A stretch of DNA of 64,000 bases from JAEUHO01 sp046350655 (GCA_046350655.1 JAXMAB010000008.1:62001-126000), one strand, 5' to 3'. Positions 42,231 to 50,151 are shown, counted from the stretch's first letter. Notes: generated from the letters alone by a model not told the origin. Numbers and translations: made by a program.

Positions 42231-44269
42231 TGCGCGCTCGCCGCGCCGCCGTCGCGGCGGCCGTCCTCGGCCTCCTGCCCTTCGCCGGCCGCGCCCTCGC
42301 CGGCCCGGCGGGCGTCGCGTCCGCCGTCGAGGACGAGTTCGAGGCGGCCATCAAGGTCGTCAACCCGGCGACCGTCTTCTGCGTCGCGCCGTCGAAGTAC
42401 GGCGCCTCGCCCGGCTCGTCGGGCGTGCTGATCTCGCGCGACGGTTACGTGCTCTCCGACGCCGACGCGGGGGCCTACTACCGCCCCGTGCCCGCCGGCG
42501 ACGGCAAGCAGCGCGCAGAGAAGGCGTGGGCCGACGACGTCGAGGTCCGCGTGCCCGACCTGAAGCGCGGCACCTACGGCGTGTTCACGGCGAAGCGCGT
42601 GAAGCGCGTCGAGGCCATCGACTCCTGCCTGCTCAAGATCGACAAGCCGCCGTCGGGCGGGTTCCCGTTCGTGCCGCCGGGCAGCAGCGCGCACCTCGAG
42701 GTGGGGCAGTTCACGTTCGCGGTCGGCACGTCGTTCCCGCAGGGCGAGGGCGACGGCTCGTCGTCGCTCACCGCCGGCGTCGTCGCCTCGCTCCTGCCGC
42801 TCGGCACGGGCGACCCCGCGGGCCGCTGGGCCGAGGTCATCACGAGCGCGGCGGTGAACCCCGGCGTCAACGGCGGCCCGCTCGTCGACGCCGACGGCGC
42901 GCTCGTCGGCATCATCTCGACCTGGGGCCAGGCGACGCCCGACGAGCCGTTCCAGTTCCTGGGCAAGGCCTTCCCGATCGACCGCATCCGCAACGCGTAC
43001 AAGGACGTGCCGGCGTACGCGACGGTCTTCCCCGACCCGCGCTCGATCCCGGTGCGCGCGAAGCAGACCGCGCTCCTCGAGCAGGCCATCGCGGCCACCG
43101 CGACGACCGTCGCGCGGAGCGTCGTCAGCCTCTCGGTGTCGCGGAAGTCGGCGCTCGAGACGAAGCTGCCGCAGGCGAAGGTCGCGCGCTACCTCGGCCC
43201 CACGAGCGGCGTCGTGCTGACCGACGACGGCTACGTCGCGGCGAGCCTGTACGCGTTCGCCGACACGCTGCCGCTCCCGATCCCGCAGGCCGCCGGCCAG
43301 CGCGACGCCGAGCAGGCCGTCGCGGACGACCTGGCCGAGGTCACGTCGATCACCGCGTGGCTGCCCGACGGCTCGAGCGCGCCCGCGCACGTCGTCGCGC
43401 ACGACCAGCGCCTCGGCGCCGTCCTCGTGAAGGTGGACCTCCCGCCCGGCGTGAAGACCGTGCCCCTCGAGCCCGCCCCCGCGGACGCGCTTCGCCCCGG
43501 CCGCCTCGTGATCGGCGTCTCGAACCCGTTCGGCGGCAAGCCGCGCCCCGCGCCCGTGGTGACCGTCGGCATGCTCTCGCGCGTCCACGCGGACGACGCG
43601 GTCGAGTGCTGGGGCGGCGCGTTCCAGACCGACGCGAACATGACCGACGGGACCGTCGGCGGCGCGCTCGTGGACGTGCGCGGCCGCTTCCTCGGGATGG
43701 GCACGCTCTGGCTGACCGTGCAGCAGGGCCGGAACTCCGGCATCGGCTACGGCGTGCCCGGCACGAAGCTCCTCGCGGCGCTGCCCTCGCTGCGCGCGGG
43801 GACGTCGTTCCTCCTGAACTCGGCGGTGATGAAGGTCGAGCTCAAGCAGGACCCGAAGCGCGCGGAGCTCGCGAAGGTCGTCGCGGGCGGCCCCGCCGAC
43901 GTCGCGGGCCTCAAGGCCGGCGACGTGATCGTCGGCGTCGGCGGCAAGCCGGTGGCCGACCCCGGCGAGCTGCGCCAGCGCCTGCGGTTCCGGCGGCCCG
44001 GCGAGCGCGTCGTCGTCGCGTACGAGCGCGGCGGCAAGCGCGCCGAGGTCACCGTCGAGCTGGGCCGACGCGAGGCCCCGGCCGCCGCGACGAAGCCCAC
44101 GACGCCGGCGCAGCCCGCCATGTCGGACGCGCCGCCGGCCATGACGGACCCGGCCCCGGCGATGGACGGCGAGGCCCCGCCCGCGATGTCGGACGCGCCG
44201 AAGCCCGCGCCCCCCGCGGGCGAGCCGGCGCCGGACGGCCCGTCCGCGCCGCCCGCCATGGGGGGCTGA
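42230..44269 (+). CDS. Secreted tandem pseudoprotease with PDZ domain
   Basis: Protein of 679 residues, coupled to the HtrA-like gene by a one-base overlap (TGATG). Signal peptide to about residue 24. Two trypsin-fold domains in tandem: domain 1 (about 35-265) keeps D131 (DSCLLKI) but has D79 where the catalytic His should be and N214 in NPGVNGGPL where the Ser should be. Domain 2 (about 285-520) has Tyr341, G396 and V476 (GTVGGAL) at the three positions. Both should be inactive. One PDZ domain (about 535-610, GGPADVAGLKAGDVIVGVGG) and a Pro/Ala/Met-rich tail (611-679, PAMSDAPPAMTD pattern) ending PAMGG follow. Confidence 0.88.
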   Translation: MRARRAAVAAAVLGLLPFAGRALAGPAGVASAVEDEFEAAIKVVNPATVFCVAPSKYGASPGSSGVLISRDGYVLSDADAGAYYRPVPAGDGKQRAEKAWADDVEVRVPDLKRGTYGVFTAKRVKRVEAIDSCLLKIDKPPSGGFPFVPPGSSAHLEVGQFTFAVGTSFPQGEGDGSSSLTAGVVASLLPLGTGDPAGRWAEVITSAAVNPGVNGGPLVDADGALVGIISTWGQATPDEPFQFLGKAFPIDRIRNAYKDVPAYATVFPDPRSIPVRAKQTALLEQAIAATATTVARSVVSLSVSRKSALETKLPQAKVARYLGPTSGVVLTDDGYVAASLYAFADTLPLPIPQAAGQRDAEQAVADDLAEVTSITAWLPDGSSAPAHVVAHDQRLGAVLVKVDLPPGVKTVPLEPAPADALRPGRLVIGVSNPFGGKPRPAPVVTVGMLSRVHADDAVECWGGAFQTDANMTDGTVGGALVDVRGRFLGMGTLWLTVQQGRNSGIGYGVPGTKLLAALPSLRAGTSFLLNSAVMKVELKQDPKRAELAKVVAGGPADVAGLKAGDVIVGVGGKPVADPGELRQRLRFRRPGERVVVAYERGGKRAEVTVELGRREAPAAATKPTTPAQPAMSDAPPAMTDPAPAMDGEAPPAMSDAPKPAPPAGEPAPDGPSAPPAMGG

Positions 44270-44373
44270 TCCCCGCGCGGGCGACCGGGCCTCGCGTCGG
44301 CGTCGGTCGCCGGCCGCGGCCCCGGCGGCTCGCCGCGTCCGCCGCGCCGCGGGCCTTGCGCCGCGCGTCCGCG
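44270..44373. repeat. Interspersed-motif copies between convergent genes
   Basis: GGGCCTCGCGTCGGCG near 44288 and the one-base variant GGGCCTTGCG near 44351 lie between the pseudoprotease stop and the FBPase stop, which converge. No hairpin with a T-run is evident. Confidence 0.5.
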
Positions 44374-45348
44374 TCAGAGGCGGATCTCGATGTCGTCCGG
44401 GTCCTCGACGTGGATGGTGTCCACGAACCGCACCCGCTGCGCCTCGGCGGACTCGAGCACCACGCTGTGCGTCCGCGCGCCCTGGCCGAAGAAGTCGACG
44501 CCGCGCAGCAGGTCGCCCGTGGTGACGCCGGTCGCGACGAAGAGGAGCCGCTCGCCCGGGGCGAGGTCCTCGGCGGTCCACACGCGGTCGAAGTCGGTGA
44601 TGCCCATCTTGCCCGCGCGCTCGCGGTCGCCCTTGCCGTGCTCGACCAGGCGACCCTCCATGTACCCGCCGAGGCAGCGCACCGCGACCGCGGAGAGGAC
44701 GCCCTCGGGCGCGCCGCCGATGCCCATCACCGCGTGGACGCCCGTGCCGCGCACGCACGCGCCGATGGCGGGGGCGAGGTCGCCGTCGCCGATCAGCCGG
44801 ATGCGCGCGCCGGCCTCGCGGATGGAGGCGATGAGGCCCTCGTGCCGCGGACGGTCGAGGGTCACGACGACGAGGTCGCTCACCTCGCGGTCGAACGCGC
44901 GCGCGACCGCGCGCAGGTTCTCGGCGACCGGCGCGTCGAGGTGGACGCGGCCGCGGCAGCGGGCGCCGACGACGATCTTGTCCATGTAGCAGTCGGGGGC
45001 GTGGAGCAGCCCGCCCTGCTCGGCGGCGGCGAGGACGCAGATCGACGACGGCGCGCCGGTCGCGCAGAGGTTCGTGCCCTCGAGGGGGTCCACCGCGATG
45101 TCGATCGCGGCGTCGCCGGGCCCGCGCCGGCCGACCTCCTCGCCGATCCACAGCATGGGCGCCTCGTCGCGTTCGCCCTCGCCGATGACGATCCGCCCTC
45201 GCATCGGGACCTCGTCCATGGCGCGCCGCATGGCCTCGACCGCGACGCGGTCGCAGTGCTTCCGGTCGCCGCGGCCCATGTGGCGGGCGGAGGCCACCGC
45301 GGCGGCCTCGACGACGGGCAGGAGGTGGTGGGCGAGGTCGTTGCGCAT
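44374..45348 (-). CDS. glpX: Class II fructose-1,6-bisphosphatase (GlpX type)
   Basis: Protein of 324 residues. The lithium-sensitive phosphatase metal motif DPLEGTN (87-93) and upstream IGEGERDEAPML (acidic metal ligands) are typical, as are MGIGGAPEGVL and the late GVTTGDLL motif. It hydrolyses fructose 1,6-bisphosphate to fructose 6-phosphate in gluconeogenesis or a Calvin-type cycle; some relatives also act on sedoheptulose bisphosphate. Single gene; diverges from the CxxCH protein. Confidence 0.95.
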   Translation of the reverse strand: MRNDLAHHLLPVVEAAAVASARHMGRGDRKHCDRVAVEAMRRAMDEVPMRGRIVIGEGERDEAPMLWIGEEVGRRGPGDAAIDIAVDPLEGTNLCATGAPSSICVLAAAEQGGLLHAPDCYMDKIVVGARCRGRVHLDAPVAENLRAVARAFDREVSDLVVVTLDRPRHEGLIASIREAGARIRLIGDGDLAPAIGACVRGTGVHAVMGIGGAPEGVLSAVAVRCLGGYMEGRLVEHGKGDRERAGKMGITDFDRVWTAEDLAPGERLLFVATGVTTGDLLRGVDFFGQGARTHSVVLESAEAQRVRFVDTIHVEDPDDIEIRL

Positions 45349-45465
45349 GGGCGCATCCTACGCCGGGGGACCTTTCCCGACCCGCTCCGGGCACCGACGG
45401 GCCTCGCCGTCCCGTCCCCCGTCCGCGGCGCGAGCCGACTGTCCGGTTCGGTGCCGGTCGGAGGA

Positions 45466-45471
45466 TAGACT
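45466..45471 (+). promoter_or_regulatory. Candidate -10 TAGACT for the CxxCH protein gene
   Basis: TAGACT lies 26 nt before the ATG at 45498, leaving a short leader that contains CGGGAG as a ribosome site. The -35 is not clear. Confidence 0.4.
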
Positions 45472-45497
45472 CTCCCGCCGTCTCCCCGGGAGCGCCC

Positions 45498-46292
45498 ATG
45501 TCCGGATCGTCGCGCCTCGTCCCCGCCGCGTTCGTCGTCGCCGCCGCCGCCGTCGTCTCGGTGGCCGTCGCGCCGCTGCCCACCGCGGACGCGAAGCCCG
45601 CGTTCTCGCAGAAGGAAGGGAAGCCGTGCGGCTACTGCCACACGAACCCGCGCGGCGGCGGCCCCCGCAACGAGAAGGGCAACGAGTACCAGCGCAACGG
45701 CTTCAAGTTCGCGACCGCGCCCGCGGGCAAGGGCTACGGCGAGGACGAGGCGTTCAAGTCGCAGGGCAACGCCGACCGCTACGAGTTCGCGCGCGCCGCG
45801 CTGCAGAACGAGCACTTCGCGGACGCGTTCCGCCGCATCGCCGAGCTGAAGCTCAAGGAAGACAAGAAGGGCACGGGCTACCAGAAGGCCGTGAACCTCG
45901 AGGCGATCGTCGAGGGCAAGGGACGCGACCTGATCCGCGCGGCGAAGGAGGCGATCGAGGGCGGCAAGGCCGCCGACGCCGCGGACGCGCTCGCGCGCGT
46001 CGAGCTCGAGTTCAAGGGCCGCGAGCCCGCGAAGGACGTCGCCGCGCGCCGCGCCGACCTGCTCAAGCTCCCGGGCGGCAAGGAGGCCGACGCGAAGGCG
46101 CGCATCGACGCGCCGCAGCGCGTGCGCCTGCTCGACGCGCGCATGAAGGAGGTCGAGGGCGACGTCGCCGCGGCCCAGAAGATCCTCGAGGACATGCTCG
46201 CGAAGTGGCCCGAGGGACGGTTCGCGACGGACGCCAAGACGAAGCTCGACGAGCTCAAGGCGGCCGCCGCGGCACCCGCGATGGGGGGGTGA
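45498..46292 (+). CDS. Secreted CxxCH protein with helical-repeat domain
   Basis: Protein of 264 residues. Signal peptide (about 1-32, TADAKP). Directly after it is a single c-type-heme-like motif CGYCH (C44, C47, H48) within KPCGYCHTNPRGGGPRN, followed by NEYQRNGF. From about 70 to 250 it is helical with two TPR-like units (AADAADALARVELEFKG, AAQKILEDMLAKWPEGRF). It may bind one heme in the periplasm, though a distal Met or His is not obvious. The tail ends AAAAAPAMGG, matching the end of the pseudoprotease at 44269. Family not recognised. Confidence 0.7.
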   Translation: MSGSSRLVPAAFVVAAAAVVSVAVAPLPTADAKPAFSQKEGKPCGYCHTNPRGGGPRNEKGNEYQRNGFKFATAPAGKGYGEDEAFKSQGNADRYEFARAALQNEHFADAFRRIAELKLKEDKKGTGYQKAVNLEAIVEGKGRDLIRAAKEAIEGGKAADAADALARVELEFKGREPAKDVAARRADLLKLPGGKEADAKARIDAPQRVRLLDARMKEVEGDVAAAQKILEDMLAKWPEGRFATDAKTKLDELKAAAAAPAMGG

Positions 46293-46372
46293 CCCCCGGA
46301 CGTAGGGTGTTGTTCGGTTCGGGCCCCCGGGACGAAGCCCCGGTAGAAGTCGTGCATCCGGGGACCCGATTG

Positions 46373-46378
46373 TGTAAT
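46373..46378 (+). promoter_or_regulatory. Candidate -10 TGTAAT before the cysteine-repeat lipoprotein
   Basis: TGTAAT matches TATAAT at five of six positions in a local AT-rich dip (ATTGTGTAATCT). No good -35 is seen. The expected leader is about 65 nt. Confidence 0.4.
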
Positions 46379-46448
46379 CTACAGGTCTTGGGAGGGCGGG
46401 CCATCCGGTCCACCACCTCTCGGGATGGGTCCAACACAGGAGGCAACG

Positions 46449-46667
46449 ATGCGTCGCGTTCTCTCGATCCTCGCGGTGGCGGTGGTTGGTTTCGCTCTGA
46501 CGGCCTGCAACAGCTGCAACAGCTGCAACTCGTGCGCGAAGCCGAGCTGCAACTCGTGCGCGAAGCCGTCGTGCAACTCGTGCGCGAAGCCGAAGTGCAA
46601 CTCGTGCGCGAAGCCGTCGTGCAACACGTGCGCGGCTCCGAAGCCGGCCTGCGGCTGCTCGAAGTAA
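46449..46667 (+). CDS. Cysteine-repeat small lipoprotein
   Basis: Protein of 72 residues; the ATG at 46449 has a perfect AGGAGG ten bases before it. The lipobox LTAC gives lipid-anchored Cys20. The mature 53 residues contain 14 cysteines: CNSC units first (20-29), then four repeats CNSCAKP(S/K), then CNTCAAPKPACGCSK. The CxxC spacing suits soft-metal or Fe-S binding, or disulfide exchange; no domain family is recognised. It has its own probable promoter and terminator, suggesting high independent expression. Neighbours are a CxxCH protein and a YHS-like lipoprotein. Confidence 0.85.
   Translation: MRRVLSILAVAVVGFALTACNSCNSCNSCAKPSCNSCAKPSCNSCAKPKCNSCAKPSCNTCAAPKPACGCSK
46524..46643 (+). repeat. 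24-bp coding tandem repeat
   Basis: Four almost identical 24-bp units (each TGCAACTCGTGCGCGAAGCC plus a variable end codon) and a degenerate fifth encode the CNSCAKPX repeats. Near identity at synonymous sites indicates recent expansion and likely copy-number variation among strains. Confidence 0.9.
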
Positions 46668-46687
46668 GCGCTAGCTGAGTCCGAAAG

Positions 46688-46753
46688 CGGGGACCGGCCC
46701 CGCGTGTCGTCCAAGACCTGGATGCACGCGCCCGGTCCCCGTCGTTCGATTTT
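46688..46753 (+). terminator. Probable terminator of the cysteine-repeat lipoprotein gene
   Basis: Arms CGGGGACCGG (46688-46697) and CCGGTCCCCG (46732-46741) with an inner CGCGTG/CACGCG pairing, followed by TCGTTCGATTTT. It lies 21 bases after the stop. Confidence 0.6.
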
Positions 46754-47402
46754 CCGGGCACGCGCCCCGCGCGCGGCCGCTCGTCCCGCGTCGATCGCGG
46801 GATGCTGGCCGTTTCGCGCGATCCGGCCCGTCGGCCCCCTCCGGTCCCTGAGCGGATCCCGAGGCGTGCCGTCGAGCGGGCCCGACTCCGATCCCTCGCC
46901 GGGCCACCGGTCCGTCCCCGCTCCGCCGGCGGACGCGGTCCCCCGGTCGGCGTCCGCGGCGGCGGCGCGGCCGATGGACGACGTCGGCCAGGCGGTCGGC
47001 CCGGTGCGGGTCGCCGGTTCGCCGGATGCCGAGCCGCGGCCGGGCCCCCGGGCGCGCCGAAACCCGGACGCGCCCTCTCGCGGTGACAGTCCGCTGACAG
47101 GGACCCGTTCCCATGGCCCGGTCCAAGGTCGGGGCCCTCGCGCTCCGGGCCCGGAGCCGCTCCCGTGGGAGGGTGGCGGATCCGGGCCTTCGCCTCGGAT
47201 CGCGTCTTGCCTTCGATCGGAGGGTCGTGGTTTGGTAGAGGGTGGGTTTCGTGGCTCGAGGTTCGTGGCGGACGGGTCGAACGGGTTCGTTCTTGGTGGG
47301 CCCGGTGCTCCGGGCGTGAACAGGGCAGGGACCTGCGGCGGGTTGCCCGCAGGGCCGTGTCGTGTTGCGTCTCGGGGGCCGGGTCCGTTCGGTGGAGGTC
47401 GC
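46754..47402. other. 649-bp gene-poor leader region before the YHS-like lipoprotein
   Basis: No gene is supported, though one frame stays open across it into the next gene with a composition unlike a protein. From about 47190 to 47330 the plus strand is unusually T/G-rich (GTGGTTTGGTAGAGGGTGGG and similar), lower in GC than any other noncoding stretch here. GGTGACAGTCCGCTGACAGG near 47083 contains a direct repeat of TGACAG. A long 5' leader or a small RNA is possible. Confidence 0.4.
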
Positions 47403-48152
47403 ATGCGCAAGCCCTGGATCCTCGCGGCGGCGTGCTCGACGCTGGCCCTTTCCGGTTGCGTCTCCCAGCGCGCCGAGGCCGTCGCCCGCGCGCAGGCCGC
47501 GCCCGCGGGGGCCGAGGTCACCTCGACGCGCCTGGTCGCGGACGGGTCGTCGGCTCGTCTCTCGACGCCCGGCGTGGCGGCGAAGGCGCCGATCGGGAAG
47601 CCGATCAACGCGACCTGCCCCGTGATGCTCGGCAACCCCGTCGACCCGAAGGTCACCGCCGAATGGAAGGGCGTGACCATCGCGTTCTGCGACGTGAACG
47701 CCCGCTCGACGTGGTCCGCGGACCCCGCTCGGTACGCCGGCAACCTGCCGCGCATCTCCGGCTCGGGCGGCGACGGTGCGCTCGCCGCGCCGGTGGCCCG
47801 GCGCCGCACGCCGTCGACGGCCCGCGTCGTGGCCGCGATCCCGAAGGCCCCGCCCGTCACGGCGATCGGCTCGCCGGACGGCTCGCCGATGGCCGTGGCC
47901 GCGCCGGCCGCGTTCGCGATGGGCTCGCCCGACGGCGCCGCGGCGCCGCTCCCGGTCGCCCCGAAGGCCGTCGTGGTGGCGCCGCCCGCCGCCAAGCCCG
48001 CCGCGGTGAAGCCGCCGGCGTCGAAGGTCGCGCCGATCCTGCCGGGCAAGACCCCGGTCACCCCGCCCGCCGCCGTCCCGCCGCTCGGCGACGACCACGG
48101 CGAGGACTGCGAGGACTGCCCGGGCGGCGTCTGCCGCGTCCCGGGCATGTGA
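47403..48152 (+). CDS. YHS-domain-like lipoprotein
   Basis: Protein of 249 residues; GGAGG eight bases before the ATG fixes the start. Lipobox LSGC, Cys19. Residues about 62-106 resemble a YHS metal-binding domain: TCPVMLGNPVDPKV, then WKGVTIAFCD and WSADPARYAGNLP. The usual second cysteine of the F-C-C form is replaced by aspartate (FCDVN). A long Pro/Ala/Val-rich linker (about 110-225) follows, and the end CEDCPGGVCRVPGM has a second cysteine cluster. Metal sensing or delivery at the membrane is inferred from YHS relatives. It ends in a strong terminator. Confidence 0.75.
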   Translation: MRKPWILAAACSTLALSGCVSQRAEAVARAQAAPAGAEVTSTRLVADGSSARLSTPGVAAKAPIGKPINATCPVMLGNPVDPKVTAEWKGVTIAFCDVNARSTWSADPARYAGNLPRISGSGGDGALAAPVARRRTPSTARVVAAIPKAPPVTAIGSPDGSPMAVAAPAAFAMGSPDGAAAPLPVAPKAVVVAPPAAKPAAVKPPASKVAPILPGKTPVTPPAAVPPLGDDHGEDCEDCPGGVCRVPGM

Positions 48153-48180
48153 TCCACGCGCCCCTCGGGGTGTACGTCGC

Positions 48181-48214
48181 GAGGGCCGCCCGTCGGGGCG
48201 GCCCTCGTCGTTTT
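48181..48214 (+). terminator. Intrinsic terminator after the YHS-like lipoprotein
   Basis: Perfect 11-bp stem GAGGGCCGCCC / GGGCGGCCCTC with loop GTCG, followed by GTCGTTTT. Twenty-eight bases after the stop. Confidence 0.8.
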
Positions 48215-48283
48215 CGGGCGGCGCGCGAGCGCCGACGGCCGCCGGGCCTCGCGGTCCCCCGACCGGACTGTCGCCCCGCTCCG

Positions 48284-48289
48284 TAGCAT
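48284..48289 (+). promoter_or_regulatory. -10-like TAGCAT before mutY (leaderless candidate)
   Basis: TAGCAT ends seven bases before the ATG at 48297; gap CGGCCCC has no ribosome site. This supports the long N-terminus of the MutY product. Confidence 0.5.
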
Positions 48290-48296
48290 CGGCCCC

Positions 48297-49661
48297 ATGG
48301 CGGCTCCCCGTCGAACCTCCGACGGCCGGCCGCACCCGGCCCGCCGCGCCGCGTCCGCGGGTTCGCCGGCGTCGGCCGGGCGGGCCTCCGGCGGGGCGTC
48401 CGCACCGAAGGCCGCGAAGGCGGCGCCGCGCCGCGCGGGGTCGTCGGGGGACCCGCGCGTCGCGGCGGCGGACCCCGTCGCCGCCGTCCCGGACCCGGCG
48501 GCGATCGCGGCGGCGGCGCGGCTGCCCTTCGGCCCGGCCGAGGTCGTCGCGTTCCGCGCCGCGTTGCTCGCCCACTACGACGAGCACCGGCGCGAGATGC
48601 CGTGGCGCGGCGAGACGGACCCGTACCGGATCTGGGTCTCCGAGGTCATGCTGCAGCAGACCCGCGTCGAGACGGTCCGCGAGCGGTACGGCGCGTTCCT
48701 CGCGCGGTTCCCCACGTTGCGCGCGCTCGCGGCGGCCACCGAGGCCGAGGTCCTCAAGGCGTGGGAGGGGCTCGGGTACTACGGCCGCGCGCGCAACCTG
48801 CGCCGGGCGGCGATCGAGGTCGAGTCGTTCCGCGGGGGGCGGCTGCCGTCGTCGTCCGACGCGCTGCGGGCGCTGCCCGGGTTCGGGCCGTACACCGCGG
48901 CGGCCGTCGCGAGCATCGCCTTCGGCGAGCCGATCGCGGTCGTCGACGGGAACGTGGCCCGCGCCGCCGCGCGGTGGCTCGAGGAGGACCGCGACCTCGC
49001 GCGCGCGCCGGCCCGGGCCCGCCTCGAGGCCGCGGCCCAGGCGCTGCTCGACCCGGCGCGCCCCGGCGACTGGAACCAGGCCGTCATGGACCTCGGCGCG
49101 ACGATCTGCGCGCCGCGCACCCCGCAGTGCCTCGTCTGCCCCGTGGCGACGTGGTGCCGCGCGCGGGCCGCGGGCCGGGCCGACCGCATCCCGCGCCGCA
49201 AGCGCCGCAAGGCCGTCCCGCACCACGACATCGCCGCGGCCCTCGTCTGGAAGGACGGCGAGGTGCTCGTGGGACGGCGGCCGTCCGACGGGCTCCTCGG
49301 CGGCCTCCACGAGTTCCCCGGCGGCAAGGTCGAGGCGGGGGAGACGCTGGCGGCGGCCTGCGCCCGCGAGGTGAAGGAGGAGACGGGCCTCGCCGTCGAG
49401 GTCGTCGAGTTGTTCCGCACCGTCGAGCACGCGTACACGCACTTCACGATCACGCTGCACGTCTTCCACGCGCGCGTCCGGAGCGGCCGGCTCCGCGCGC
49501 AGGGCGTCGAGGACCTCCGGTTCGTGCCCCCGTCGGCCCTCGCGGACCTCGCGTTCCCGCGGGCGAACCGCCGCGTCCTCGACGACCTCGCGGTCACGGG
49601 CCCTCCGCCGTGGGCGGCTCGCGCCGGGAACGACGGACGGCGCGACGGGGCGGTCTGCTAG
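48297..49661 (+). CDS. mutY: A/G-specific adenine glycosylase MutY with Nudix-type C-terminal domain
   Basis: Protein of 454 residues. An unusual Ala/Arg/Pro-rich N-terminal extension of about 75 residues precedes the glycosylase domain: catalytic E116 in SEVMLQQT, HhH motif LPGFGPYTAAAV (193-204), catalytic D217 in VVDGNVA, and the [4Fe-4S] ligands C271-x6-C278-x2-C281-x5-C287. The C-terminal 8-oxoG-recognition domain has an intact Nudix box, GGKVEAGETL...REVKEETGL, which in typical MutY is degenerate; an active NTP pyrophosphohydrolase (MutT-like) function is therefore possible. MutY removes adenine opposite 8-oxoguanine. Its TAG stop is part of the next gene's -10-like box. Confidence 0.94.
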   Translation: MAAPRRTSDGRPHPARRAASAGSPASAGRASGGASAPKAAKAAPRRAGSSGDPRVAAADPVAAVPDPAAIAAAARLPFGPAEVVAFRAALLAHYDEHRREMPWRGETDPYRIWVSEVMLQQTRVETVRERYGAFLARFPTLRALAAATEAEVLKAWEGLGYYGRARNLRRAAIEVESFRGGRLPSSSDALRALPGFGPYTAAAVASIAFGEPIAVVDGNVARAAARWLEEDRDLARAPARARLEAAAQALLDPARPGDWNQAVMDLGATICAPRTPQCLVCPVATWCRARAAGRADRIPRRKRRKAVPHHDIAAALVWKDGEVLVGRRPSDGLLGGLHEFPGGKVEAGETLAAACAREVKEETGLAVEVVELFRTVEHAYTHFTITLHVFHARVRSGRLRAQGVEDLRFVPPSALADLAFPRANRRVLDDLAVTGPPPWAARAGNDGRRDGAVC

Positions 49662-49664
49662 CAT
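49659..49664 (+). promoter_or_regulatory. -10-like TAGCAT overlapping the mutY stop
   Basis: The TAG stop of mutY forms the first half of TAGCAT. It would start a 65-70-nt leader for the CheY-like gene; that leader holds GC-rich inverted repeats (near 49695-49715) and GGAG before the GTG. Confidence 0.4.
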
Positions 49665-49737
49665 CGGCACGGGGCCGGCGGAGGGCCAGCCCCCGCCCGG
49701 GCCCCGGCCCGGGTCGTCCGCGGTCCGGAGACGCCCC

Positions 49738-50151
49738 GTGGCTCGCATCCTCGTCGCCGACGACGAACCGCCCATGCGGATGGTCATCCGGCACGCGTGC
49801 GAGCGCGCGGGCCACGAGGTCCACGAGGCGATCGACGCCCCGACGGCCATCGCCGCGTACGAGCGCCTGAAGCCCGACCTGCTGGTCCTCGACATCGGGA
49901 TGCCCGGCGGCGGCGGCCGCTTCGTCCTCAACACGCTGCGGTTCGGCGGCACGAAGCGCATCGCGCCCGTCCTCGTCGTCACCGGCAGCATGGCGGGCAC
50001 GGTGGACGAGATCCGCCGCACGCTCGGCGTCGAGGCCGTGATCCTGAAGCCGTTCCGCATCGTCGAGCTCGTCCGCGTCGTGCAGGAGCTGCTCGCGAAG
50101 CCCGCCGCGCCCGCGGCGCCGTCGTCGAACGAGGCGCCTCCCCAGGGCTGA
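49738..50151 (+). CDS. Stand-alone CheY-like response regulator
   Basis: Protein of 137 residues from a GTG with GGAG upstream. Receiver domain with acidic pair D9/E11 region (VADDEPPM), phospho-acceptor in LLVLDIGMPGGGG, Thr in VVTGS and Lys in LKPF. No output domain; a short Ala/Pro tail follows. It would act by protein contact, for example with a hybrid kinase or a diguanylate cyclase, none of which is adjacent. Its stop abuts a 130-bp inverted-repeat element. Confidence 0.9.
   Translation: MARILVADDEPPMRMVIRHACERAGHEVHEAIDAPTAIAAYERLKPDLLVLDIGMPGGGGRFVLNTLRFGGTKRIAPVLVVTGSMAGTVDEIRRTLGVEAVILKPFRIVELVRVVQELLAKPAAPAAPSSNEAPPQG

Noticed and set aside
46704..47402. N-terminal extension of the YHS-like lipoprotein by about 230 codons
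   Set aside because: The frame is open but its translation is low-complexity and would bury a clear lipobox signal peptide. GGAGG before the ATG at 47403 marks the real start.
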